Translations under genes and position numbers: made by a program
Source: Ligilactobacillus apodemi DSM 16634 = JCM 16172
GTDB taxonomy: Bacteria > Bacillota > Bacilli > Lactobacillales > Lactobacillaceae
Length of the DNA stretch: 35,835 bases
NCBI RefSeq assembly: GCF_001434405.1
Contig: NZ_AZFT01000049.1
Coordinates: 31,930 to 67,764, forward strand
Reading direction: 5' to 3'
The notes under the pieces: generated by a model
What the model was told of the DNA's origin: nothing
The model's database searches: none
The model's input: only the letters and a program-made list of their open reading frames with translations
In this document: in pieces, positions 29,982 through 35,835 of the stretch
Layout of the letters: each line of letters opens with the position of its first letter
Position numbering within the stretch: position 1 is the first letter of the stretch

Positions 29982-30029
29982 CGCTCTCCCTTATGTTATA
30001 ATGAGTTGTTGAATTTTATTGGGAGAGCG
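29982..30029 (-). promoter_or_regulatory. Inverted repeat covering the arpU ribosome-binding site
   Basis: CGCTCTCCC (29982-29990) and GGGAGAGCG (30021-30029) are perfect nine-base arms. In a minus-strand transcript the second-read arm contains the GGGAG that precedes arpU, so the hairpin would sequester it. The loop holds the plus-strand -10 box of the mini-transcript. Confidence 0.55.
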
Positions 30030-30056
30030 TGGTGTCTGGTCACTGCGCTTTTTTTA
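30009..30056 (+). ncRNA. Predicted mini-transcript opposite the arpU leader
   Basis: TGT-TATAAT (29994-30002) is an extended -10 promoter on the plus strand. After 23 bases comes AGCGTGGTG/CACTGCGCT (30026-30049; nine pairs, two G-T; six-base loop) and an eight-T run. The RNA would be about 45-48 bases with no room for a gene. The same layout recurs at 35761-35821. Confidence 0.5.
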
Positions 30057-30278
30057 TTTATGACCACCTAGCCCCTTTAAAAGCTTTTTCAATGTAGCTT
30101 GTTCGCCAGCTTTCCAGCCCAATTCATATTGTTCCTTAAATTTCTTAGCCAATTCATCTTCTAGATTGCTTAGCACCTTTCTGCTTTTCTCCGGGTGTCT
30201 ACCGTAATAGTAAGCGTCATTGACTTCTTTTTTGATCGGCATCATTAAGCCACTCACAATTTGCTCGATTTGGTCCAT
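30054..30278 (-). CDS. Small early protein, unknown function
   Basis: A 74-residue helical protein: MDQIEQIVSGLMMPIKKEVN, then YYYGRHPEKSRKVLSNLEDE and a basic C-terminus KKLLKGLGGHK. AAGGAG lies about ten bases before ATG 30278. It precedes arpU in the same direction. I see no domain signature. Confidence 0.65.
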   Translation of the reverse strand: MDQIEQIVSGLMMPIKKEVNDAYYYGRHPEKSRKVLSNLEDELAKKFKEQYELGWKAGEQATLKKLLKGLGGHK

Positions 30279-30658
30279 ATTCTCTTGTCTCCTTATTTTT
30301 TATTTATTGTCTAGACAAATGGCTCGAACCGCTTAGGCGTCCTTTACGGGGCTGTAATTTAGTTCTTGTGAAGTCTTGATCCAGAATTGTGAGTATCTAA
30401 ACGATCAATAGATTCACTGCAAGCCTGTGATTATGCAATAGCCCATTATTTTTAAGTCATCAAAGCCGACTTGTAAAACTTTGACAACAACGATCGGCAG
30501 TACTTATTCAGCAACTACCGAACTATACTAATTTATATCGTTAAAAACCATTTTTGGATAATAGACATCTAATTCCAATTGATATAATCCAAAAAACGCC
30601 GATTTTGCGATTATACTATCTAAATTCATCACTATATATTTAAAAAATACCGTTTTCG
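30279..30658. other. Intergenic stretch, early region
   Basis: Apart from a 12-bp palindrome at 30307-30318 I see no supported gene. A 33-codon minus frame (30528-30629) lacks a ribosome-binding site. A GGTTCGAGCC stretch near 30325 recalls a tRNA T-arm but has no matching stems. Confidence 0.55.
30307..30318. promoter_or_regulatory. 12-bp perfect palindrome
   Basis: TTGTCTAGACAA lies about 10 bases upstream of the ribosome-binding site of the gene at 30054-30278. It has the size of a dimeric repressor site. Confidence 0.4.
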
Positions 30659-30739
30659 TCATTTTTCATCATGAGCAAATGCGATTACGCTCATAAATAA
30701 CATGAATGCAATCAACATCAGCCACTTAACTACGATCAT
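30659..30739 (-). CDS. Single-span membrane micropeptide
   Basis: A 26-residue peptide MIVVKWLMLIAFMLFMSVIA, then FAHDEK. AAAGGTG lies about nine bases before ATG 30739. It follows the regulator gene at 30763 by about 20 bases and is probably co-transcribed. The size is near the limit of what can be called. Confidence 0.45.
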   Translation of the reverse strand: MIVVKWLMLIAFMLFMSVIAFAHDEK

Positions 30740-30762
30740 CGCATCACACACCTTTTTTAATT

Positions 30763-30963
30763 TCATTTTCCGTTCTCCGTTTCTCTGAAATAATCCAAAC
30801 TGACGTTCAAAGCGTCAGCTATTTTGCACATGTTTTTGAATGACGGTTCAGTGCCGTTCTTGTAATTCTGCAAAGTAGTTGCACTGATACCAGTGTTTTT
30901 AGCGAGTCTGTACATTGAGATGTTTTGTTCCACTAACTCTTTTTTGATTTTTAACCACAACAT
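30763..30963 (-). CDS. Cro/Xre-type helix-turn-helix regulator
   Basis: A 66-residue regulator. The helix-turn-helix is complete: ISMYRLAKNTGISATTLQNY, then KNGTEPSFKNMCKIADALNV and SLDYFRE. Such single-domain proteins repress or modulate early phage promoters. It is divergent from the plus-strand gene at 31072, and a dyad (30984-31001) lies in the shared 108-base control region, so it may regulate both itself and that gene. AAGGAG precedes ATG 30963. Confidence 0.82.
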   Translation of the reverse strand: MLWLKIKKELVEQNISMYRLAKNTGISATTLQNYKNGTEPSFKNMCKIADALNVSLDYFRETENGK

Positions 30964-30977
30964 ATAGTGCCTTCTCC

Positions 30978-31006
30978 TTGATCAATACTAAATATAGTAT
31001 TATATT
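30978..31006 (+). promoter_or_regulatory. Promoter with operator-like dyad
   Basis: TTGATC (30978-30983), 17 bases, TATATT (31001-31006). The spacer is filled by AATACTA-AATA-TAGTATT, a perfect seven-base dyad, so a bound repressor would block polymerase. The adjacent Xre regulator is the likely binder. Confidence 0.6.
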
Positions 31007-31071
31007 AGTTGTATCAGATATGCAGCCTCCTAAAACTCATATTTGAAATTCGCAGAAAGGAGATATTTTTT

Positions 31072-31215
31072 ATGACAAAATCTTCAAGTCGTAAAACGAC
31101 ATCGCGTAAGGTTGCGACTAAAGCATCCAAAGCCTTAAAAAGTGGACATACTAGTAAGCTCACCAAATCTCTTGCGGGTAGTGCTTTAGCACAAGCTAAA
31201 TCTCGCAAAAAATAA
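31072..31215 (+). CDS. Small, highly basic Ser/Lys-rich protein
   Basis: A 47-residue protein with about 30% Lys and Arg: MTKSSSRKTTSRKVATKASK, then ALKSGHTSKLTKSLAGSAL and AQAKSRKK. AGAAAGGAG lies nine bases before ATG 31072. It belongs to a type of tiny basic proteins seen in Firmicute phages and chromosomes, with an end like SLAGSALAQxK; its role is unknown. It is the only clear plus-strand gene in the prophage. It runs toward the minus gene at 31196-31366, overlapping its end by 20 bases, and its terminator lies inside that gene. Confidence 0.75.
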   Translation: MTKSSSRKTTSRKVATKASKALKSGHTSKLTKSLAGSALAQAKSRKK

Positions 31216-31366
31216 TATAGTCAGTATTTACTAGATAGGTCACACCTTTTTCGGTAATTCGCACAAACGAGTTATCTGGAAAAGGTGTTTTTTTATCGTC
31301 AATTTGCTCAACCAAGCAATTAACAAAAGTTGTTTCATCTGCCATTGTGATAGTTTTATACATCAT
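31196..31366 (-). CDS. Small early protein, unknown function
   Basis: A 56-residue protein (MMYKTITMADETTFVNCLVE, then DNSFVRITEKGVTYLVNTDY, ending IIFCEI). GGAG lies about ten bases before ATG 31366, inside the end of the upstream gene, so it continues the early operon. It is probably a small beta-rich protein. Its tail overlaps, antisense, the end of the plus gene at 31072-31215. Confidence 0.65.
   Translation of the reverse strand: MMYKTITMADETTFVNCLVEQIDDKKTPFPDNSFVRITEKGVTYLVNTDYIIFCEI
31243..31294 (+). terminator. Terminator of the plus-strand gene
   Basis: CACCTTTT (31243-31250) pairs with AAAAGGTG (31280-31287), a perfect eight-pair stem with a long loop, then seven T. It lies within the coding part of the opposite-strand gene. 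Confidence 0.6.
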
Positions 31367-31372
31367 TCGTTA

Positions 31373-31645
31373 TCACTCTCCTGTCCAATATTTCGGTGGG
31401 TCATCAAGATCCCAGTGCTCCATAAATGCTTTAAGCAATACATTCTCGTATTCAACTAACCATTTAGCAGCATTCTCAGATGAGACGATGTCAGACTTCT
31501 TAGTATTGACTAGCTTCTGACATTCTCTAAAAGCTTCATCAGCGCTCAATTGTAGCTGGTGATGCATTAGATGCCTTAGTTCAATTTTGACGTCCAACAG
31601 CATCGGCTCGGCTGGTCGCTTTATTGGTTTAAACTCCTTCAACAA
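31373..31645 (-). CDS. Early protein, unknown function
   Basis: A 90-residue protein (FKPIKRPAEPMLLDVKIELR, HHQLQLSADEAFRECQKLVN, ending DLDDPPKYWTGE). The start is TTG 31645 with GGAGGTG seven bases upstream; it overlaps the end of the previous gene. Helical and acidic; no family recognised. Confidence 0.6.
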   Translation of the reverse strand: MLKEFKPIKRPAEPMLLDVKIELRHLMHHQLQLSADEAFRECQKLVNTKKSDIVSSENAAKWLVEYENVLLKAFMEHWDLDDPPKYWTGE

Positions 31646-31862
31646 TACGATCCACCTCCTTCATTTCCGGGCTAAATGCTAGTTCGGGATAGACACCTAC
31701 ACGTCTGATTACTTTGTACGGTGATCCTAATTGACTAGCGCTTACTTCTTGTCCTGTTGATAAATACGGCATTTCGTTGTGCTGTTTGTTGTAGAAATAG
31801 CACTTGTCGTCGATCTCATAGATGACAGCACTCATGCTTTCCCAAATGCCTTGTACTTTCAA
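31629..31862 (-). CDS. Early protein, unknown function
   Basis: A 77-residue protein (MSAVIYEIDDKCYFYNKQHN, then SQLGSPYKVIRRVGVYPELA, ending DRIVEGV). The frame begins at TTG 31862 with GAGGTAT upstream; an internal ATG at 31835 would give 68 residues. It is beta-rich and follows the helicase loader by four bases. No family recognised. Confidence 0.6.
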   Translation of the reverse strand: MKVQGIWESMSAVIYEIDDKCYFYNKQHNEMPYLSTGQEVSASQLGSPYKVIRRVGVYPELAFSPEMKEVDRIVEGV

Positions 31863-31866
31863 ATTT

Positions 31867-32673
31867 CTATACCTCTCTTACATCTTTCATGTCGTTAAAT
31901 AAAATTCTGTGATCCTTATTTTTCGTCACTAATCGACTGATGATTTTGGGATCGTACATCTGTACAAAATGCTTATCCACATTGTTAGTCGTGATAATCG
32001 TTGTTTTCTTTCCCTGAAAACGTCCATTCGCTACTTGATAAAGATAGTTCTGCAAATCTCGTCTTACTGGTTTGAGATCACTGATGATTCCACCTTCAGT
32101 ACCAAAATCATCAAGCAATAAGACATCAACTTCAGTAAGTGCACGTTTCAGATCGTCAAGTTTTTCTTTTGTCTTTTGATACGTGTATTGATCAGCTAAC
32201 AAAGATGATAGTTCAGCAGTCGAAACGACCATAATAGACTTACCAGACTCTTCATGTATCTTTGTCAACATTGCGATCGCTAGGCTGGTTTTGCCAGTCC
32301 CAGACTTACCGTACATAGTCACATTAAAGCTATCCGTAAGTAATTCAGTAGCTAGCGTATATGCTTGTTTTGCTATAGCATGCGCTGCTTGAGGGTTACT
32401 TTGTCTGTTTACATCCCAATCCGAAAACTTGAACTTGATCTCTTCACCACCAGACCAAATAGAATTGCGGTAACAAAACTTTGACTTTAACCGTTGCTGA
32501 TCTTTTCTCCATTTTTCATTCAATGCTAGTTCGTTATTTTTATGAAATTCTGAAAACTCTTCTCGTGTTAAGTTCAGTAGTCGTTTTCCTTCTTCGGTTT
32601 TCATGCGTTCGATCAATTCAGAAATGTTAAATCCTGGAATGTTACGCTTAGCAAATTCTTCTGCACTGCTCAT
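31867..32673 (-). CDS. DnaC/DnaI-like helicase loader
   Basis: A 268-residue AAA+ ATPase. P-loop GKSGTGKTS (122-130), Walker B VLLLDDFG (184-191), sensor ITTNN (227-231) and an arginine-finger region ISRLVT (245-250). The N-terminal 90 residues are charged and would bind the replicative helicase. It loads the host helicase at the phage origin marked by the preceding replication gene, whose stop it overlaps. Confidence 0.9.
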   Translation of the reverse strand: MSSAEEFAKRNIPGFNISELIERMKTEEGKRLLNLTREEFSEFHKNNELALNEKWRKDQQRLKSKFCYRNSIWSGGEEIKFKFSDWDVNRQSNPQAAHAIAKQAYTLATELLTDSFNVTMYGKSGTGKTSLAIAMLTKIHEESGKSIMVVSTAELSSLLADQYTYQKTKEKLDDLKRALTEVDVLLLDDFGTEGGIISDLKPVRRDLQNYLYQVANGRFQGKKTTIITTNNVDKHFVQMYDPKIISRLVTKNKDHRILFNDMKDVREV

Positions 32674-33401
32674 TCATACCACTCCACTTCATTTGATGCG
32701 TTATTTCGTCTGTTACTCCAATTATTTTGTCGTTGTCGCTTTTTATCTTTATATAACTTCTCTGCTTCAACCGCTTGCTCAACAGTTGTGATCCCTGCAT
32801 CCTCGTAGCCATCTAAAATTTTCTGTAAGAAAGAGAAATTAGGATGACTAGCTTGCACGCTCATTATGTCGATAGCATGACAAACTAGATCGTTGCCTAA
32901 ACGTTGAACGTAGTCCGTTAGCATCGGTGTTGTCTTGCCGTTAAGCGTTGCTCCTGATAGCTGATAAGCCACAAATGCGTTAGTTTCGTCTAGCTGCTTA
33001 CTACTACAACTATTATTCAGTTCTTGGTTAGATAAGTACTTGGTTAAGTCAGTACTTGGTAGTGTGTCGTTTTCCTGCATAGGCTTTTCCTGTGTAGGAT
33101 TTTCCAACATAGGTTTTTCCGACAAAACCCAATCTGATGTAGTAACCTGACCTTTATCATTTCGATCTCTTGCTCGTCTTAAATATCCTCTAGTTTCAAG
33201 CTCTTTCAACGCACTACGCAAACTGTCTCGCCCGTCTTTTGCGTGCTTGGCAACTTCAACTTCATAGAATTGCCAATCGTCTGACTTGCTCCAAAGATAC
33301 AAGAACACACCCTTAGCTTTCCAAGAAAGTTCTGTATCTTCAATCACCGTATTATCAACGATCGTAAACCCTTTTTGACGTAGCTTTTTAATGCGTGCCA
33401 T
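32670..33401 (-). CDS. Replisome organiser (winged-helix, DnaD-like)
   Basis: A 243-residue replication initiator. Residues 1-95 form a winged helix (FTIVDNTVIEDTELSWKAKG, VFLYLWSKSDDWQFYEVEVA, LRSALKELETRGYLRRARD). A repetitive linker (EKPML, ENPTQ, EKPMQ) follows, then a DnaD-like helical domain (AFVAYQLSG, FLQKILDGYEDAGITTVEQA). It would bind the repeats lying in its own gene at 33019-33122 and recruit the loader. GAGGAGG lies seven bases before ATG 33401. Confidence 0.87.
   Translation of the reverse strand: MARIKKLRQKGFTIVDNTVIEDTELSWKAKGVFLYLWSKSDDWQFYEVEVAKHAKDGRDSLRSALKELETRGYLRRARDRNDKGQVTTSDWVLSEKPMLENPTQEKPMQENDTLPSTDLTKYLSNQELNNSCSSKQLDETNAFVAYQLSGATLNGKTTPMLTDYVQRLGNDLVCHAIDIMSVQASHPNFSFLQKILDGYEDAGITTVEQAVEAEKLYKDKKRQRQNNWSNRRNNASNEVEWYE
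33019..33122. repeat. Iteron-like repeats, candidate replication origin
   Basis: Three 16-bp units beginning AGTTCTTGGTTA, AGTACTTGGTTA, AGTACTTGGT (33019-33066) are followed by four 15-bp units with core TAGGNTTTTCC (33063-33122, the first degenerate). All lie within the initiator gene between its two domains. Origins within the initiator gene are known in phages of lactic acid bacteria. Confidence 0.6.
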
Positions 33402-33469
33402 TGATTGTACCTCCTCAAATTAATCGGGCTTCCCACCCGCCCGGCAGTTTAGCTTACTGGCTCGTGTTG

Positions 33470-33682
33470 TTAAATCTTGCTTTTGAGCTTGTAATTGTTA
33501 TATTGCTCGTCTGCTTCGCAAAATACTCGTTCTAGTTGTGCAGGTTCTAAATTCATATCATTAGCCATTAACAAGATCTGAGATACTAACGTCACTTCTT
33601 CATCTGTCATATCTTTACTCTGTTGTTCGTCTGTTAAGTTGTATAGACGCCCTGCCAGTCTCAATATTTTTAATGCGTTCAT
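33470..33682 (-). CDS. Small early protein, unknown function
   Basis: A 70-residue helical protein (MNALKILRLAGRLYNLTDEQ, then MTDEEVTLVSQILLMANDMN, ending YNNYKLKSKI). I use ATG 33682 with AGAGGTG six bases upstream; the longer frame would run into the nuclease gene. Acidic, no family recognised. Confidence 0.65.
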   Translation of the reverse strand: MNALKILRLAGRLYNLTDEQQSKDMTDEEVTLVSQILLMANDMNLEPAQLERVFCEADEQYNNYKLKSKI

Positions 33683-33692
33683 ATAATCACCT

Positions 33693-34508
33693 CTAAAAAA
33701 TTTCAATATCACAAGCATCGACTGGTAGATCAATCATCTTAGTTGCTCGACAGTATGCGCATCTATTGCATCTGATTGGTTCTTCTTCGCCTCTGATAAC
33801 ACCTTGGATATGCTCTTGATTTTCTTCGATCATGCGCATTGCATCTTGCATACGCATTAAAGATCGATCGCTAGTAAATTTAATCGCTAATTTATCTGGT
33901 GGATCTTGCTTACTTACTGCGAACATGAACGGTTGACATTCAGCATTAAATGTCTGCTCGATCAGTTCGCTATATACAGCCATTTGCATAAAATACCCAC
34001 GATCAGCGATGAAATTTTCGTATTGTCTGCTATCTTCCCGCCAATGCTTTTTATGGATATCATCAACAGTTTTTAGATCACAGAAATAAAGATTTTCAAG
34101 GCTCAAGCTGTCAATTTTACCTTTCCACGGATAGCCATAGATGTTGCCAGTGACGATAGCTTCTTTTTGCCCCGGTCCATAAAGACCAGTAAATCGTGAT
34201 TGCTGTTCAAGCGCTTTGATCATTACGTCAGCTCTTCGATAATCGCTTCTAAGGTTTCCTTGCTTCGTTACCATCTTCTTACCTTTTGTATCGAGGAACT
34301 TCTGATGCGCTTCTTTACTTTCAAAATAGCTGTGTACGTAATTTCCAACTAGCAGCGCTGTCGTTTCTTCTTCCTTCCACTCACCTTTCATTTTGGCGAG
34401 TGCATAGGCTTCGCATTTCATAAAGTCTTTGAATAGCGACACACTCATATAGTGTTGACTAGCTTCTGAACTGTAGTAGTTTTCTTGTGTTAATTCAAAC
34501 TTACTCAT
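33693..34508 (-). CDS. PD-(D/E)XK exonuclease, RecE/Cas4-like, with four-cysteine cluster
   Basis: A 271-residue nuclease. The active site is visible as GYPWKGKIDSL (D133) and FCDLKTVDD (D144-x-K146), with a later Q175-x-x-x-Y179. C32 in the first helix and C247-C250-C253 near the end match the spacing of an iron-sulfur cluster in Cas4 and AddB-type nucleases. It would resect DNA ends to make single strands for RecT, which is encoded just upstream and overlaps it. Residues 1-60 (VSLFKDFMKCEAYALAKM) are the typical N-terminal helices. Confidence 0.85.
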   Translation of the reverse strand: MSKFELTQENYYSSEASQHYMSVSLFKDFMKCEAYALAKMKGEWKEEETTALLVGNYVHSYFESKEAHQKFLDTKGKKMVTKQGNLRSDYRRADVMIKALEQQSRFTGLYGPGQKEAIVTGNIYGYPWKGKIDSLSLENLYFCDLKTVDDIHKKHWREDSRQYENFIADRGYFMQMAVYSELIEQTFNAECQPFMFAVSKQDPPDKLAIKFTSDRSLMRMQDAMRMIEENQEHIQGVIRGEEEPIRCNRCAYCRATKMIDLPVDACDIEIF

Positions 34509-35475
34509 TTACAAGCTCACCCCAATGGTTCAACAGCTCGGTTTGTTCTTCATCTGGCGTTTCATCAGGTACTGTTTTGATGATCTCATTCACATCGTCA
34601 GTCTTTTCTGTAGCTGGTTCTTTCTTCTCTTTTTCCACCGCTTTTACTGGTATAGACTTATTTGCTTTTTTAGGAGCTGTTTTAGCCGTCGTTTGCTCTG
34701 ATTGTGTATTTTCCTTAGGAACTTCTTTAACGCTCTCCTGTGGCAACTCTGATACCTGATTGAATAGATCTTCAGCTTGTTTGTCTTTTGTAGTTTCGTC
34801 AGCTTCGATATTTACAGGATCTGGATCTGCTTCATCTTTTGATGCTGCCACCGCCATTTGAGTTGACATAGGGCCCCACTTTGTAAGCAGGTCTTTAAGC
34901 ACTGTTTTCTTAGCCATAGCATCAAAGTCAGACTTCCAAGGTGAATTGCCCCCAGCTTTTGAAAAACGCTGTCTATGAACTTCTATTTGCTCTTTAGTCC
35001 AGTACACTGTTTTCTCAAATCCATTTAATAGTTTGAAATATCCAATGTAGCCAATAACTGTATCTGATACTTTTTTCATTGGATCAAACACCACTTCTTC
35101 AGTAAGTGGATTCCAGCTTATGAGCTCTCCTTCGTGCACAGCAACAGCATTCATCGCTCTGTATTGACCACTTCGTTGCGCCAACTGAATATAACCCTTA
35201 TATCCGATCTGTGCTTGCGCTTTGCCTTTATATGGTACAAGCCACACATAGCCCAAGTTTTGGTCGATTGGTAGATCTAACGTTGCGGCGACCATCGCTG
35301 ATTGGATCACCGACATTTGATCTACATTTGCTAGTGATCGATTGCTATTTACAATACTTACGATCGATGTTGCAAATTGCGGGGCACGTTCATGTAATAC
35401 ATTTGCGATCATGCCTTTTACTTTATCATTTTGTACCAATTGTTTAACTGGGACCTTTGCTAGTTGAGTATTCAT
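34501..35475 (-). CDS. recT: RecT single-strand annealing protein
   Basis: A 324-residue recombinase. The conserved RecT core spans about residues 20-210: VIQSAMVAATLDLPIDQNLG, YVWLVPYKGKAQAQIGYKGY, IQLAQRSGQYRAMNAVAVHE and GGNSPWKSDFDAMAKKTVLK. The C-terminal third is a disordered, charged tail, as usual. It anneals single-stranded DNA made by the partner nuclease, for phage recombination and repair. GGGAGG lies about nine bases before ATG 35475. Confidence 0.93.
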   Translation of the reverse strand: MNTQLAKVPVKQLVQNDKVKGMIANVLHERAPQFATSIVSIVNSNRSLANVDQMSVIQSAMVAATLDLPIDQNLGYVWLVPYKGKAQAQIGYKGYIQLAQRSGQYRAMNAVAVHEGELISWNPLTEEVVFDPMKKVSDTVIGYIGYFKLLNGFEKTVYWTKEQIEVHRQRFSKAGGNSPWKSDFDAMAKKTVLKDLLTKWGPMSTQMAVAASKDEADPDPVNIEADETTKDKQAEDLFNQVSELPQESVKEVPKENTQSEQTTAKTAPKKANKSIPVKAVEKEKKEPATEKTDDVNEIIKTVPDETPDEEQTELLNHWGELVNE

Positions 35476-35739
35476 CTATTTTTCCTCCCTGATAGCATCA
35501 AATTGAGCTAAATACCCCTTTGCGCATTCAAACGCATCTTCGTCATCTTCTGCATTGATAATACTGTGTAGCGTTTCTGTGAGCTCGCTTGTCGCATAGT
35601 CAATCACGTCAGCTTTTGTTTGATTTCTCGACTCTGTAGCATCTTTATTTGTGATGACGTATAATTGCTCGTCATCTAAACGATCGCAACAATTTAGATT
35701 GTTGTACGTTTCGATCTCGTCGATTGCATCAAATCTCAT
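35476..35739 (-). CDS. Small early protein upstream of RecT, unknown function
   Basis: An 87-residue acidic protein (MRFDAIDEIETYNNLNCCDR, then SELTETLHSIINAEDDEDAF, ECAKGYLAQFDAIREEK). AAGGAG lies seven bases before ATG 35739. Proteins of this type often precede recombination genes in lactobacillus phages. Its C-terminus is a helical pair; no enzymatic motif. A plus-strand mini-transcript starts about 35 bases upstream of its start. Confidence 0.65.
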   Translation of the reverse strand: MRFDAIDEIETYNNLNCCDRLDDEQLYVITNKDATESRNQTKADVIDYATSELTETLHSIINAEDDEDAFECAKGYLAQFDAIREEK

Positions 35740-35775
35740 CTTCGTATCTCCTTAAATTTGTGTTATAATCTAACT

Positions 35776-35821
35776 GAAATATTTTTTATTTAGGGTCGCA
35801 CTGCCATGCGACTCTTTTTTT
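35776..35821 (+). ncRNA. Predicted mini-transcript at the right edge
   Basis: TGT-TATAAT (35761-35769), then after 23 bases GGGTCGCA/TGCGACTC (35793-35814; eight pairs, one G-T; six-base loop) and a seven-T run. The geometry equals that of the unit at 29994-30056. The RNA would be about 45 bases. Confidence 0.5.
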
Positions 35822-35835
35822 ACGGCTCGAAAAAA

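Noticed and set aside
30320-30345. GGTTCGAGCC resembling a tRNA T-arm
   Set aside because: Flanking bases do not pair into a five-base stem and no other tRNA arms are present.
30528-30629. 33-codon minus-strand frame (MNLDSIIAKSAFFGLYQLEL...)
   Set aside because: No ribosome-binding site precedes its ATG and it lacks any recognisable pattern.

Overview
The window is most of a tailed (siphovirus-type) prophage in a low-GC Firmicute, most likely a member of the Lactobacillaceae. This rests on strong Shine-Dalgarno sites, frequent TTG starts, an LL-H-type holin, a GH25/SH3/LysM lysin with a signal peptide, an ArpU-type regulator and TP901-like tail genes. The genus is not resolved. About 5.3 kb of flanking DNA lies on the left. 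The prophage reads almost entirely on the minus strand, so its early genes are at the right edge. Integrase and repressor must lie beyond the right edge, so only one prophage end can be here.

Left flank (1-4.4 kb): the end of a membrane protein, a small basic protein, a three-gene ABC exporter with three apparent frameshifts, an unknown helical protein, and two more relatives of the small basic protein, one of them frameshifted. Between 4.36 and 5.58 kb is a junction zone. It holds what may be the last codons of a tyrosine integrase, repeats of TTGTGCAAC that could mark an attachment site, a Fst/par-like type I toxin with an antisense-RNA candidate, a decayed second copy of that toxin, and another hydrophobic peptide gene whose 3' end pairs with a predicted small RNA.

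Prophage, in transcription order from right to left: RecT and a PD-(D/E)XK nuclease with four cysteines; a replisome organiser containing iteron-like repeats, and a DnaC-like loader; small early genes and a Cro/Xre-type regulator divergent from a small basic plus-strand gene; ArpU; MazEF; a structured non-coding stretch; three small membrane-anchored accessory proteins; TerS, TerL and portal; a MuF head protein with an anthrax-lethal-factor-like metallopeptidase domain, followed by two related small genes that look like immunity genes; scaffold, capsid, connectors and tail tube; tail chaperones with a probable -1 frameshift; tape measure, Dit and a tail protein with a lysozyme domain; a BppU-type fibre fused to a GH113-like barrel; small baseplate genes; holin, second membrane protein and lysin.

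The most interesting systems are the MuF-metallopeptidase with its tandem downstream genes (21.7-23.9 kb), the two type-I-toxin-like loci next to the lysin (4.7-5.6 kb), and two plus-strand mini-transcription units with the same geometry (30.0 and 35.8 kb), one of which overlaps a hairpin that would hide the ArpU ribosome-binding site. Everything here was read by eye; no database search was run.
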